Below, piece after piece: positions 25,295 through 35,388 of a DNA stretch of 64,000 nt; the stretch's first letter is position 1, and each line of letters opens with the position of its first letter. Position numbers and translations under genes: made by a program. Source of the DNA: FEB-12 sp964503315 (lineage in GTDB: Bacteria; Zixibacteria; MSB-5A5; GN15; FEB-12); the NCBI GenBank assembly GCA_964503315.1, contig CAZCZL010000002.1, positions 248,001 through 312,000 of the forward strand, written 5' to 3'. The notes under the pieces were generated by a model. That model did not search any database. It was given only the letters and a program-made list of their open reading frames with translations, and was not told where the DNA came from.

Positions 25295-25692
25295 TCCACG
25301 AACTACTAGTCAATTCCAGCACTCGGGAGGAATTCATCGAAATTACCTCCCAGGTCCAGGAGCTTGTCACAAATACGGGCAAGCAGGCGGGGCAAGTCAT
25401 ATGCTTTGTGCCACATACGACCGCAGGCATCACCATCAATGAAAACGCCGATCCGGATGTTCGGCGTGACCTAGTGTATAAGCTCCACAAAGAAATCCCG
25501 CAATCGGACGGATACCATCACACCGAAGGGAATTCGGACGCGCACCTGAAGGCGTCATTGATGGGATTCTCGCTAACTCTGCTCTTTGAACGAGGTAGGT
25601 TGCTCCTCGGCACATGGCAAGGTGTCTACTTCTGCGAGTTTGATGGTCCCCGACACAGGAAACTGATCGTCAAGGTCGTACCCGATGCTTAG
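25291..25692 (+). CDS. YjbQ/UPF0047 family protein
   Basis: 133 residues from a GTG overlapping the ftsY stop. Family motifs: CFVPHTTAGITINENADPDV, YHHTEGNSDAHLKASLMG and LLLGTWQGVYFCEFDGPR, with the histidines proposed to form the active site. Some members hydrolyse or form thiamine phosphate weakly; the true role is unsettled. It overlaps rlmH by 8 nt. Confidence 0.9.
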   Translation: MIHELLVNSSTREEFIEITSQVQELVTNTGKQAGQVICFVPHTTAGITINENADPDVRRDLVYKLHKEIPQSDGYHHTEGNSDAHLKASLMGFSLTLLFERGRLLLGTWQGVYFCEFDGPRHRKLIVKVVPDA

Positions 25693-26155
25693 GATCCGGG
25701 TACTGGCGATCGGCGACGATAAAGACCCCTGGGTTACACAGGGGATTCAACACTACTCGAAACTGCTCTCCAAGTACGCCGCGCTTGAGATCATCCCTCT
25801 CCCCTCACCGAAGGCATCTTCTTCGCTGTCACCAGATGAAGTGAAGAAGCAGGAAGCGTCGTTGCTGCGGGAGAAACTTGGCAAAGGGATGACCGTTGCG
25901 CTCGTCGACACCGGCAAGGCGTGTAATTCTCTTGAGTTCGCGAAACTCATAGAGCGCTGGCAGAGCACCAGCGGAGGGACGATCACGTTCATAATCGGGG
26001 GCCCGTTCGGCCTTGACAACCAATTGGTGAGGGACGCAGATGCGACTCTCTCACTCTCTCCCCTGACATTCTCCCATCAACTAGTTCGACTGGTTCTACT
26101 TGAGCAACTGTATCGAGGATTCACGATCCTGAATAACACCGGCTATCACAAGTAG
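25685..26155 (+). CDS. rlmH: 23S rRNA (pseudouridine1915-N3)-methyltransferase
   Basis: 156 residues of the SPOUT fold: TFIIGGPFGLDNQLVRDADA (SAM-binding knot), LSLSPLTFSHQLVRLVLLEQ and the C-terminal NNTGYHK, corresponding to the PYHK end of the family. It methylates pseudouridine 1915 in helix 69 of 23S rRNA. It is the last gene of the plus-strand run that starts at dtd. Confidence 0.95.
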   Translation: MLRIRVLAIGDDKDPWVTQGIQHYSKLLSKYAALEIIPLPSPKASSSLSPDEVKKQEASLLREKLGKGMTVALVDTGKACNSLEFAKLIERWQSTSGGTITFIIGGPFGLDNQLVRDADATLSLSPLTFSHQLVRLVLLEQLYRGFTILNNTGYHK

Positions 26156-26166
26156 GGCCAAAATGA

Positions 26167-26196
26167 AAGCGCCCTGCTAACAGCTTCAGGGCGCTT
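26167..26196. terminator. intrinsic terminator between convergent rlmH and the giant gene
   Basis: A 10-bp stem AAGCGCCCTG (26167-26176) with CAGGGCGCTT (26187-26196) and a 10-nt loop. On the minus strand it is followed by TTTCATTTTGG, so it best serves the giant gene that ends at 26227. The plus side has no U-run. Confidence 0.75.
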
Positions 26197-26226
26197 CCAG
26201 AGGAAAGAAAAAAGGGGATTTGATTA

Positions 26227-29200
26227 CTATTTCAGCAACATCATCTTCTTCGTCTGGCTGAAGTTTCCAGCCTGCAGACGGTAGAAGTAAACACCCGACG
26301 CGGCCACGGTTCCGGACTCGGTCGTTCCATCCCAGACCACATCATTAACGCCGGCTTCACTGCTTCCGTCGAATTCACGGACCACACCGCCATTGACATT
26401 GAAGATCGTCAAATGCCAGTCGGCCGCGTTCGGCAGTGCGAAGCTGATCGTCGTGCTCGGGTTGAACGGATTCGGGTAGTTCTGCGACAACGTGAAGCTG
26501 CTCGGAACTGAGACATTCTTCGAGGCCGTCACATACGGTCGACCTTCGTAATCGCAAACCTCCGCCTTTAGCACTGTGAGCGTGCCATCGCCGATGACCG
26601 GAATCTCGACCAGCGATTGCTCGCCCGCCTCAATCCGGTTCTTGCCGATATTGAAGATCAGTATTCGCAGTTCACCATTGGTTATTCCGGACAGCATCTC
26701 CATTCCGGATGCGGCACCAAGCAGTCTCGGCTCACCTAGCGTGGTACCTTCGGGCACCGCACAGACGAAGTGCGCCGCGCCAATGGTGCTGACAGCATCC
26801 GTGTTGATCCTCACGACCCCATGGTCGGGTTCGGCCGTCACAGTCAGGTACTCCTGATATGGCGACAGCTTCGGAATCGGATTGATGTCTCCGATCACGA
26901 CGCGGATGAGGGTCGTCAGGTCAGCCACAGTCAGGGTAAGGCCGTCAGCGTTGACATCCGTCGCCGCTATCTGACCGGCCTGGTTGATAGTGAAGACCGA
27001 CAAACCGTAGATGAAGTAGCGGCTGAAGAGCACCGCGTCGGCGATCTCGTATGCCTGGTCATTCAAATTGATGTCGCCGCGATCATCGATCGAGTCTGGG
27101 TGGATGATACAGATACCGCCGTTGACAAAGTCAACGCAGCGCAGCGGAACGCCCTTGGCTCCCGAACTGAGGCAGTTATCCGGCGCGCCAACGCCAAACT
27201 GGCGGCTGGCCTCCGGATACAGCGCATTGTTATCTTCGTCCCAGATCAGGATACCTTCCGCGTTGTATATCCGCTTATCGATATAAAGAATGTTACCGGT
27301 CTTGTCGGAGAATGAGTTGTCGCCGCAATCGTACCAGACAAAAGTGATCGGCACGAACTGGTCGCCCAGGTTCTGGTTATTTGAGACCTGGAATTCCATC
27401 CGGACAAGCAGTCCTTCGGGCATGAAGGTCGAGTCAGGCGGATGGTTGGAGCCATTGTTCACTTCGGCGATACCGATCAACCTCACCAATCCAGGCGGGC
27501 ACGCTAGACCGCATGATGCATTGTTCAGGTTGTACGTGAAGTACTCCCATCCCTGAATGTCTGAACCATTGATAAAGGCGGTTTGGAATGACAGTGCCGA
27601 TGGATCATAGCTAAGCAGCAGATCGAATCCGCCTATCGGGTCATTGGTCTTGATCCGCAGGTCAGCATTCTTGCGCAAGCCAACCGGCGTGCAGGAGCCG
27701 CCGTCGATCTCGACTTTGGCGCAAACGTCGCAGTCTGGCTTGAGCGTGATATTGATGTCAAGCGTATCTACCAGCGTATGACAGCCGTCCGTCACCTGGA
27801 TGCAGAACTTCTGCGGCGCGATGGTCTCTGGCTTGAAGCAGAGCTTGTAGCCATTGCCATCCGCGCTCAGAGTCCCCGGACCGCACAGCTTTGTCACCGA
27901 AACTGGAGACTCCGCGTCGGAAGCCAAAATACCGCTTACACAGATCGTAGTAGTGTCGTCCGGACAACGCTCAAAGGAGAGCTCGGTCGGCAGAGTCAGA
28001 ACGGGGTTTTGATCCGCCGTCACCTTCACCAGCGTCGAGCAAACCGCGGTACCACAGGTGCCCGTAGCACTGGTCTTGACATAAAACTGCCCGGCGGTAG
28101 TTATCGGAACACAAACGAAGCCGGCTTGATACGTGGCACCTGCGGGTGTTACAGTCACCTGAACACCTGTGCCAGTAACGGTCACCGGGAAGCACAGCGT
28201 CTTTGGTGTGACCAGGCAAAGTGTCGTATCTATCGTACCAGGGCAGGTCACGGTCGGGGCCTGTCCCATATCGACCTTCAGGTTAAACGTACAGGTGTCC
28301 GCTCCGCACTGAGAGGCGGCGATCACCGTGATCGGATAGGTACCGCCGCTGGTCACATAGACTGACACGCGACCGGTGGCGGGATTGTATCGACCGGCCG
28401 GCAGAACAGTCACATTCGCGCCAGTCGGTGAAATGGGGACAATGATATGTACAGAGTCCGGCTTGCAGAGCGACACAAACTGGTCACCCTCAGGGCAGAC
28501 TATCACCGCGCTCGGACCAAGATTGACCGTGATTCGAACCTGCTTCTGGAAGGCCATGCCGCAGGAGTCGGTCGCGGTAATGGTCATATTGTGGATACCG
28601 AACGAGGTCGGCGTGAAACAGACCGTATTTCCGACCACGGTCCCGAGGTTGGTCGTTATCGATTGGATATTATTGTTCGGGTCGGTCGCCACGAACGGCA
28701 CGCAAATCTGAGTAAGCGTGCAGATAGTCAACGACGTATCCCTCGCCGTCACGTTCGGCGACGCGTTGAACGTCGAGGTTACAGTGAACTGGCACGTATC
28801 AGCGCCACACTGTCCTTCCGCAATCAAGCGAACGGTCTTTGTGCCTGCAAGGGTGATCGGCACACAGATCTGGTTGCCGTTGATATAGCCACCTGTGCTG
28901 ACGCGGACATTGGTCGCTGAAGAACTGACGGCAAAGGTGTAGCAAAGCGTATCCGGTCCGCACAAGAACGCGGTTTGGTTGCCTGGACACGAAGTGAATT
29001 CGACTGGCGGCAGAATATTGACCGGCACTGACACCACGCAAGTGTCAGAAGAACAGCTTCCCGTCGCGATCACTCGGATATTGTAGGTTCCCGAAGTATC
29101 AGCATTAAAACAGAGCGTACCAGCGGACCACGTACCGAAACTCGAGGTTACCACGTAGTCATGACCAGTAATGGCGACCGGCACGCAGACCTGTTGCGGT

Positions 29201-32200
29201 CTGCAGAGGGTCTGGGTCGGTACCACATTGCAGGCGATCTCAGCCGTGCCTCCGGCATTGACGTGGACCCAGATACGGATCGAGTCCTTCAGACCGCAAA
29301 CATCGGTTGCGACGATAGACACATATACTCGCCCGGTCTGAGTCGGCAGGAAGCAGACCTGTTTGTTAGCGGCATCATAGGTCCCGCCGATCACGTTGAT
29401 AGAGCTGATGTTATTGTCAGCATCAATGATCTGCAGCGGCAGACAAATGGTCTGGAATTCACATTGCGTGTATAGCGTGTCGCCCGGCGTATAGAGAATT
29501 ATCGGTTTGGTATTCAACCGCACCGTGATGTCGATCTCGTCGGTGGTTGTCCGACCGCAGGCGTCGGTCGCGGAAACCATGATCGTCCGGCGACCAGAAG
29601 TGGTCGGAGTGAAGCAGACAACCCCGCGCGACGCGTCGTATGTCCCGCCAGTGGCGGAGACATTCGTGATGTTGTGATCGGCATCCGTAATCCCTACCGG
29701 CACACAAATCTCGGTGAGATCACACTGCGTAATCGTAGTATCACGAGGCAGCAATACTACCGGCGCGGTGTTGGTCTTCACATTGACCGTGAACTGACAC
29801 GTGAGGACTGAACCGCAAGCTGTCACAACCTCAACATTGATTGTATTCTGTAAACAGCACTCAGAATAGAAGCAGATCGACTGCTTCTGCGCATCCCAGT
29901 GGGCCGCGGTTCCGCGAACTCGTACCGTTGCGCCTGCAGGCACGCCACCCAGCGGGAAGCAGAGGGTCTCCGGCTGACAGAGGAAGATCGTCGTGTCGCG
30001 CGGGCAGGCCAAGGTTATCGCCTGGTCTGTCTTGACCGTCACAACGGCCGTGTCTACAGCCTGCAATCCACACGAGTCAGTCACAGTGACGATGATCGGG
30101 TAGGTTCCCTGACCGTACGGAACAAAGCAGACCGTTCCATTGGTCACCTGACCGCGGTTCACCGTGATACTGGCGATATTGCCGTCAAAATCACTGTAAG
30201 ACAGCGACAGACAAACATTCTGCGGATTGCAGAGATAGACGGTGGTATCACTTCCCAACTGCGCGGTTGGCGCGCTGTTAGGATTGACTGTAATAGTGGC
30301 AGTATCAACATCCATGGCGCCGCAGCTGTCGGTCGCCGTTGCGATGATCGTATATGTTCCCGGCTCGACTGCGTTGACGCACACCTTGCCGGTATTCGGG
30401 TCGTAAACACCACCAGTCACATCAACTAATTCGATATTGTTATCCGTGATCGTCAACGGTACACAGACGGTTTGTCCGACACAGATCGTACCCGCGATAT
30501 CCGCACCAAGCATCACCACCGGCGGAGTATTCATGTCCACCGTGATATAGGTCGTGTCTTGTGACGTCAGGCCACACGAGTCAGTCACCTGGGCCACGAT
30601 ACGGTAGGTCCCTGCAGTATCAGCGCTGAAACAGTACTGCACTCGATCGCCCTGGTAGATCGGAGAGCCGATATTCGTCCAGACCGAAGCGATATTGTTC
30701 TCTTGATCAGTAACCGTTAGATCATAGCAAATAAGATCAGTCGGATCGCACACACTGGCGTCGAACGGTTCGGCCAAAATCGCAAGCGGAGCCGCGTTGG
30801 CCCGAACAACGATGGTTGAGTAGCAGGTATCGGCCTCTATCTCATTGCTCGCGACGATCTGCATCGTGTAGGTACCAGATTCCGCCACATTTAGACAGAG
30901 CTGGCCATCCTGATAGGTGCCATACGGAGTTACCGAAACCGTCACTCCCGTGCCCGAAATCGTAACCGGCAAACAGACTGTGGTCGGTTCGTTCAGGCAA
31001 AGTAACGTGTCGACCGAGCCGACACACTGGACAAATGGCGGGAAGTACTGCCCAAGTTCAAGCTTCAGTTGGCATGTATCACTATTGCATTCGCCATTTA
31101 CTATTAGCGTGTAGAGATAGCTGCCGGCGGTCGGCGCGTAGACGACCACTTCACCGGTCGACCAATCATAGTATCCATCGGGAAGAACCTGCACAGGTAT
31201 ATTAGCCGGCGTGATCCCGACCGCCACTCGCACCGTATCAGGTAGGGTTACGAGTCGGGTGATCGGTCCGAGTGGGCACGCGATGTCCACGCGCGGTACA
31301 GTTACGACTGTCACAATAGTCGTATCAACATCGCTGGCGCCACAGGCATCGCGAACCGTCAGAACGATCGGATAGCTACCTGCGGCCGTTGGGCGGAAAA
31401 TCACGAGATTATCTTCAATGATCCCCCGAGAGCTGGTGATCTCAGTGATATTGCCGTCAGGGTCATTCACGGCATATGTAAAAGCGACATATCCCGTGTC
31501 ACCGCAGAGCAGGATTGTCGTGTCGGGGGAAGCCGTCACCACTGGCGGCTGGTTGACCGCGACACCAAGCGTGAACGAACAAGAATCTATGCTGCAGGCG
31601 TTCTCAGCCACCAGTCCAACTTCATATAGACCGGGCTCATTCACCGTCAATTTGATGAAACCGTTCTCATAGAACGCACCAGCCGGATAGACCGTCAATT
31701 GGTCAACGGTACCCGAGACTGTCGCCGGGAACTGCAGATTGATCGGAAGAGCACAAACAAAGAGGTTGCTATCAGTGCCGGGGCAAGCTACATCAACCGG
31801 CTGAGAAGCCTCTACCGGGATTATAACCGCGCACGTATCTGCGTTGCAGCTACCGGACGCAATGACGGTCACAACATACGTCCCGGTCGTGTCTATCGGA
31901 ATGCAGAGCGTCGTCCCATCCAGAATGCCGTAGCTCGTTGAAAGGCTGCTATACGGTCCGGTAACGCCGAGCTGATAGCAGACTGTATCCGGTCCGCAGA
32001 TCGAGATCGGCTCGCTGGCGGGCGGGCAGGTCAGACCGACATATTCGCTGGCTATGACCCGGACACAGAGCGAGGCCGTGTCCGCGACACCGCAGCTATC
32101 CATCACCACAACTTCAGCACAATACTGACCATCACCTTCGGGCAGGAAGCAGATAGCCTGTCTCTCAACGTCGTAATGTCCGAGAGTCGAAGTTATGGAT

Positions 32201-34806
32201 TGAATATTCCCATTGCCGTCGGTAATTGCGATCGGCAAGCATATCTTGGTTGGAGCGCACTGTTCAAAAAGCGTGTCCGATGGACCAAAATCAGCCAGGG
32301 GCGGAAGGTTGGTGGACGTCGTGATCGTCATGTGGTCCGTGCCGACCGCGCCGCAAGCGTCGGTGGCGGTAACTGTTACACTGTACGTGCCGCCTTCTGA
32401 GGTGTTCACGCAAATCACGCCACGAGTCTGGTCGTAATTGCCGCCATCCACCTGTACACTGGTAATATTATGATCCGCGTCGGTGATTCCGACAGGGATG
32501 CAGATCTCTCCATTGGCACAAGCGCCCAGCGATGTATCACGCGGAAGCAGGACCACCGGAGCGGTATTGGTCTTAACCTTGACCGTGAACTGGCAGGACC
32601 GCACTGTCCCGCAGGCGCTCGTAACCTCAAACCTAATTGTATTTTCGAGGCAGCATTCGCTGTAGAAACAGATCGATTGCGTCGCCGCGTTCCAATATGC
32701 CGCGGTTCCGATCACCCGCACTTGCGCGTCAGCGGGAACGCCGCCAACTGGGAAGCAGAGGGTCTCGGGTTCACAAAGGAAAATGGTAGTGTCCCGCGGA
32801 CAGGTCAGGACTATTTCCTGATCTGTCTTCACTGTCACAATCGCCGTATCCGCCACCATAAATCCGCAACCATCAGTCACGGTGATTATGATCGGGTAGG
32901 TCCCTTGGGAGTATGGCACAAAGCAGATAGAGCCGTTCTGGTATTGGCCGCGATTGACGGAAATCGTCTTGATGTCACCTTCAGCGTCGGTGATACTGAC
33001 CGGAAGGCAAACATAGGTCGGCTGACAAAGCTTGACCGTCGTGTCACTCATCGGCGAAATAACCGGAGCAGTGCCCAAAGTTACGACTATTGTCAAAGTG
33101 TCCTCGGCAACCTGATTACAATCATCGGTCACTCTGGCGATCACGGTGAAGGTACCGGAGTTGATCGGCGTGAAGCAGAGCTTGCCTGTCTCGGCGTTGT
33201 AGGTACCGTAGCTAGTCCAGATAGACTTGATATTCTGATCTGCGATATTCAGATCGTAGCACAGTTCACCGGTGATACAGATGGCTGAATCAAGCGTCTG
33301 ACTGAATTCGACCGTTGGAGTCTGGTTGACAGTAACGGTAACCAGAATAGTGTCGGTGTCCATCGAGCCGCACTGGTCAGTCGCGGTCAAAATGATCTCA
33401 TAAGTACCCGTCGTGTCAGCCGTAAAGCAGATACGATTGTCGTTCGGGTCGTAGGTTCCGAAATTGGTGACGACGGTCGCGAGATCCAGATCCTGGTCAT
33501 CGGCAAAAGCCTCAAAGCAGATCTGTTCAGATTGACAGATCGACATTGAGAAATCATTCGGCAGGGTGACGTACGGGGGATGTCCGATCCCACGCTTTAC
33601 GGGAATGGAGCACGTATCCGCGTTATCGCAGTCATCCACCACGCGAACCACTACGAGCAGGCTGTCTTCCTCACCCATAACGCAAATGGTCGAGCCATCG
33701 ATAGTGGCGTTATTCGATAGGATCTCATACGTCAGCGGGCCACCCTCAGGGTCGATGGCGCTGATCTCGAAACATCCCTCAGAATGACAATTCCCAAGAT
33801 CTATCCCCTCGGGGCAGGTCAACTGCGGAGGACGGTTGATAACTACGGTCAGGTGTAACGTATCTCTGTAGCAGACCGGCCAGGCCGCGGTCTGTTCGGT
33901 GATAGCGTCGGCTGGGCAGCGATCCGCCACACAAACGACAAATACGTAGGTCGCCGAATCAACATCGGCCGGCATGAAACAGAGTTCAGCGGTCGAGTCA
34001 GACAGCCGGGTCAGTGTACCGTCTCCATCTTCGAGGCGGATCTCCATATCCAGTCCTTCGGGGTCGATCCCTCGGAGAACCGTGCAGATCTCATCGGCAG
34101 AGCAAAGATAAAAAGTGGAATCTGTCCAAGCGAAATACGGTTTCTGATTTAGCTTGATAGTATCGACTATGATCGCGGTGTCAGCCGCGCACCGATCACG
34201 AACTTCAACCGAGAAACTGAATATCCCCTCACCGGTCGGCGTGTACTGCAGCAGTCCGGTGGTGGCGTTAATGGAGCCGGGACCGGAGAGCAAAGTGTAG
34301 GTCAACACATCACCATCGGGGTCACTGGCGTGGACCTGGATCTTCCGAAGCTCGGTGCCATAGCAAAGTCTGGCCGATGTATATTTGTCCTGCGCTACGG
34401 GAGCGCGATTGAACTGGATCGTGTAGAAGGCAGTATCCGTATCTTTGCGGTTGGTCTTATCGGATATTTGCCAAATGAAGCGATAGGTGCCGGATTGATT
34501 TGGGGAGAAGCAGACCTGAGTAGTGAAGTCCCGACCGAATTTGGTCGGCGGGTAACTGATCGGACCGTCGATCAGGGTGAGGGTCAGCGAATCCGAAGTA
34601 TCGAAATCGTATCCCTTGACCCAGAAACAGGCCGAATCGCCGGTACAAAGCGAATAGCTCGTATCCGGCTTCAACGTGATCTCGGGAGTCCAAGCCGGGT
34701 CTGTTGAGGGCCCGGTTTGGCCAACCGCCGCAGTCGGCACGACCGCGAGCGGCAGAATCACGAGGCTGCATATGAGTAGGGTGAACAAAGATGTCAACCG
34801 CTTCAT
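26227..34806 (-). CDS. giant secreted multidomain repeat protein with cohesin-like, dockerin-like and C-terminal sorting domains
   Basis: 2859 residues. A signal peptide occupies about 1-29 (LFTLLICSLVILPLAVVPT, then a cleavable region). From about 45 to 2350 come about 27 Ig/cadherin-like modules of roughly 84 residues, each with a recurring Cys pattern (LCQP..VC or similar, GTY, DxCG). Two 11-module blocks are tandem copies. At about 2358-2530 is a cohesin-like beta domain (GGFDLLLSYDPSALSF). At about 2570-2650 is a dockerin-like Asp/Asn-rich pair (DRGDINLNDQAYEIADAV, DVNADGLTLTVADLTTLI). At about 2770-2859 is a NYPNPFNPSTTISF-type tail ending in KKMMLLK, the type-A C-terminal sorting/FlgD-like domain of FCB bacteria. 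It is probably exported and attached to or released at the cell surface, for adhesion or structure. The ligand is unknown. Confidence 0.88.
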   Translation of the reverse strand: MKRLTSLFTLLICSLVILPLAVVPTAAVGQTGPSTDPAWTPEITLKPDTSYSLCTGDSACFWVKGYDFDTSDSLTLTLIDGPISYPPTKFGRDFTTQVCFSPNQSGTYRFIWQISDKTNRKDTDTAFYTIQFNRAPVAQDKYTSARLCYGTELRKIQVHASDPDGDVLTYTLLSGPGSINATTGLLQYTPTGEGIFSFSVEVRDRCAADTAIIVDTIKLNQKPYFAWTDSTFYLCSADEICTVLRGIDPEGLDMEIRLEDGDGTLTRLSDSTAELCFMPADVDSATYVFVVCVADRCPADAITEQTAAWPVCYRDTLHLTVVINRPPQLTCPEGIDLGNCHSEGCFEISAIDPEGGPLTYEILSNNATIDGSTICVMGEEDSLLVVVRVVDDCDNADTCSIPVKRGIGHPPYVTLPNDFSMSICQSEQICFEAFADDQDLDLATVVTNFGTYDPNDNRICFTADTTGTYEIILTATDQCGSMDTDTILVTVTVNQTPTVEFSQTLDSAICITGELCYDLNIADQNIKSIWTSYGTYNAETGKLCFTPINSGTFTVIARVTDDCNQVAEDTLTIVVTLGTAPVISPMSDTTVKLCQPTYVCLPVSITDAEGDIKTISVNRGQYQNGSICFVPYSQGTYPIIITVTDGCGFMVADTAIVTVKTDQEIVLTCPRDTTIFLCEPETLCFPVGGVPADAQVRVIGTAAYWNAATQSICFYSECCLENTIRFEVTSACGTVRSCQFTVKVKTNTAPVVLLPRDTSLGACANGEICIPVGITDADHNITSVQVDGGNYDQTRGVICVNTSEGGTYSVTVTATDACGAVGTDHMTITTSTNLPPLADFGPSDTLFEQCAPTKICLPIAITDGNGNIQSITSTLGHYDVERQAICFLPEGDGQYCAEVVVMDSCGVADTASLCVRVIASEYVGLTCPPASEPISICGPDTVCYQLGVTGPYSSLSTSYGILDGTTLCIPIDTTGTYVVTVIASGSCNADTCAVIIPVEASQPVDVACPGTDSNLFVCALPINLQFPATVSGTVDQLTVYPAGAFYENGFIKLTVNEPGLYEVGLVAENACSIDSCSFTLGVAVNQPPVVTASPDTTILLCGDTGYVAFTYAVNDPDGNITEITSSRGIIEDNLVIFRPTAAGSYPIVLTVRDACGASDVDTTIVTVVTVPRVDIACPLGPITRLVTLPDTVRVAVGITPANIPVQVLPDGYYDWSTGEVVVYAPTAGSYLYTLIVNGECNSDTCQLKLELGQYFPPFVQCVGSVDTLLCLNEPTTVCLPVTISGTGVTVSVTPYGTYQDGQLCLNVAESGTYTMQIVASNEIEADTCYSTIVVRANAAPLAILAEPFDASVCDPTDLICYDLTVTDQENNIASVWTNIGSPIYQGDRVQYCFSADTAGTYRIVAQVTDSCGLTSQDTTYITVDMNTPPVVMLGADIAGTICVGQTVCVPLTITDNNIELVDVTGGVYDPNTGKVCVNAVEPGTYTIIATATDSCGAMDVDTATITVNPNSAPTAQLGSDTTVYLCNPQNVCLSLSYSDFDGNIASITVNRGQVTNGTVCFVPYGQGTYPIIVTVTDSCGLQAVDTAVVTVKTDQAITLACPRDTTIFLCQPETLCFPLGGVPAGATVRVRGTAAHWDAQKQSICFYSECCLQNTINVEVVTACGSVLTCQFTVNVKTNTAPVVLLPRDTTITQCDLTEICVPVGITDADHNITNVSATGGTYDASRGVVCFTPTTSGRRTIMVSATDACGRTTTDEIDITVRLNTKPIILYTPGDTLYTQCEFQTICLPLQIIDADNNISSINVIGGTYDAANKQVCFLPTQTGRVYVSIVATDVCGLKDSIRIWVHVNAGGTAEIACNVVPTQTLCRPQQVCVPVAITGHDYVVTSSFGTWSAGTLCFNADTSGTYNIRVIATGSCSSDTCVVSVPVNILPPVEFTSCPGNQTAFLCGPDTLCYTFAVSSSATNVRVSTGGYINGNQICVPITLAGTKTVRLIAEGQCGADTCQFTVTSTFNASPNVTARDTSLTICTLTQICVPFVATDPNNNIQSITTNLGTVVGNTVCFTPTSFGIHNMTITATDSCGMAFQKQVRITVNLGPSAVIVCPEGDQFVSLCKPDSVHIIVPISPTGANVTVLPAGRYNPATGRVSVYVTSGGTYPITVIAASQCGADTCTFNLKVDMGQAPTVTCPGTIDTTLCLVTPKTLCFPVTVTGTGVQVTVTPAGATYQAGFVCVPITTAGQFYVKTSATGTCGTAVCSTLVKVTADQNPVLTLPTELSFERCPDDTTTICVSGILASDAESPVSVTKLCGPGTLSADGNGYKLCFKPETIAPQKFCIQVTDGCHTLVDTLDINITLKPDCDVCAKVEIDGGSCTPVGLRKNADLRIKTNDPIGGFDLLLSYDPSALSFQTAFINGSDIQGWEYFTYNLNNASCGLACPPGLVRLIGIAEVNNGSNHPPDSTFMPEGLLVRMEFQVSNNQNLGDQFVPITFVWYDCGDNSFSDKTGNILYIDKRIYNAEGILIWDEDNNALYPEASRQFGVGAPDNCLSSGAKGVPLRCVDFVNGGICIIHPDSIDDRGDINLNDQAYEIADAVLFSRYFIYGLSVFTINQAGQIAATDVNADGLTLTVADLTTLIRVVIGDINPIPKLSPYQEYLTVTAEPDHGVVRINTDAVSTIGAAHFVCAVPEGTTLGEPRLLGAASGMEMLSGITNGELRILIFNIGKNRIEAGEQSLVEIPVIGDGTLTVLKAEVCDYEGRPYVTASKNVSVPSSFTLSQNYPNPFNPSTTISFALPNAADWHLTIFNVNGGVVREFDGSSEAGVNDVVWDGTTESGTVAASGVYFYRLQAGNFSQTKKMMLLK
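28003..30795 (-). repeat. supermodule copy 2 (about residues 1337-2268)
   Basis: The same 11 modules in the same order as copy 1, offset by about 2.79 kb (about 931 residues) at several anchors: the KTDQ junction, the ECCL module, NTAPVVLLPRDT and the VTxTGTGVxVxVTP module near the end. It ends near ADQNPVLTLP. Confidence 0.8.
30795..33588 (-). repeat. supermodule copy 1 (11 Ig-like modules, about residues 406-1337)
   Basis: Starts near HPPYVTLPNDF and ends before NAAPLAILAEPF. Module order is matched one for one by the next block. The best-conserved pair is CPRDTTIFLCEPETLCFPVG here against CPRDTTIFLCQPETLCFPLG in copy 2, both followed by the ECCL module and by NTAPVVLLPRDT. Confidence 0.8.
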
Positions 34807-35001
34807 CTTTCCTCCAGACGGTCGCAGACAGGTCCGCTGTTAGGCCTGCGACTTCAGGTTCGCGAAAGCAGGGAATGACAAACGCACCATCCCCCCTTTT
34901 GACGCTGAAACTTGTATTAACTTACCAGCTACCATCAAGCCCGAATGGGCCAAAGGGCAGTAGACAAAGGTAGTAACTATGTTGCTGTTAGTAACCATCC
35001 C

Positions 35002-35029
35002 AAGATACGTCCTTTGCCCAAATTGTCAA
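35002..35029 (-). promoter_or_regulatory. promoter of the giant secreted protein gene
   Basis: On the minus strand TTGACA (35029-35024), a 16-nt spacer, TATCTT (35007-35002). The transcript would carry a leader of about 190 nt before ATG 34806. Confidence 0.5.
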
Positions 35030-35335
35030 TAGGCCAATCCTTATCAGCCCCCTATGCTGCAAGAATCGGGCCAACTGGTAACTGATTGTAATTCGATGCC
35101 TTACATGGCCCTCAGGACGGCTGCACCCGGGCTGGCGGTCCGGAATATGCAAACCACGTGACATATTGTGACGCCCCTTACCTATCGGCCCGGGAACTGG
35201 TCAATTTCCGAGCAAATCACGGACCCCGTTTCCCCACTCTTTTGCGTCAGCTGAAATTGTCGAATATGTACTTGCGACACCATTTTGTTCTACATCTTTC
35301 ACTGTTCGAAAGTGACTTCAGGATGCAGATCCTGC

Positions 35336-35353
35336 GACGAGTGGACACTCGTC
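35336..35353. promoter_or_regulatory. 18-bp perfect dyad upstream of acs, candidate operator
   Basis: GACGAGTG, GA, CACTCGTC: two perfect 8-bp half-sites. It ends 36 bp before the -35 box of the acs promoter, a usual place for an activator site. Confidence 0.4.
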
Positions 35354-35388
35354 ATTCCAGTCCACCTACAGGCATTTCCAGCTCATAC

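Noticed and set aside
27778..33288. Several plus-strand frames of 100-270 codons inside the giant gene
   Set aside because: They recur at the same phase in repeated modules, so they are shadows of the repeated minus-strand coding sequence.
28003..33588. Possible CRISPR or satellite array because of repeated DNA
   Set aside because: The repeats are about 84 codons long, diverged, and lie in one continuous reading frame of Ig-like modules.
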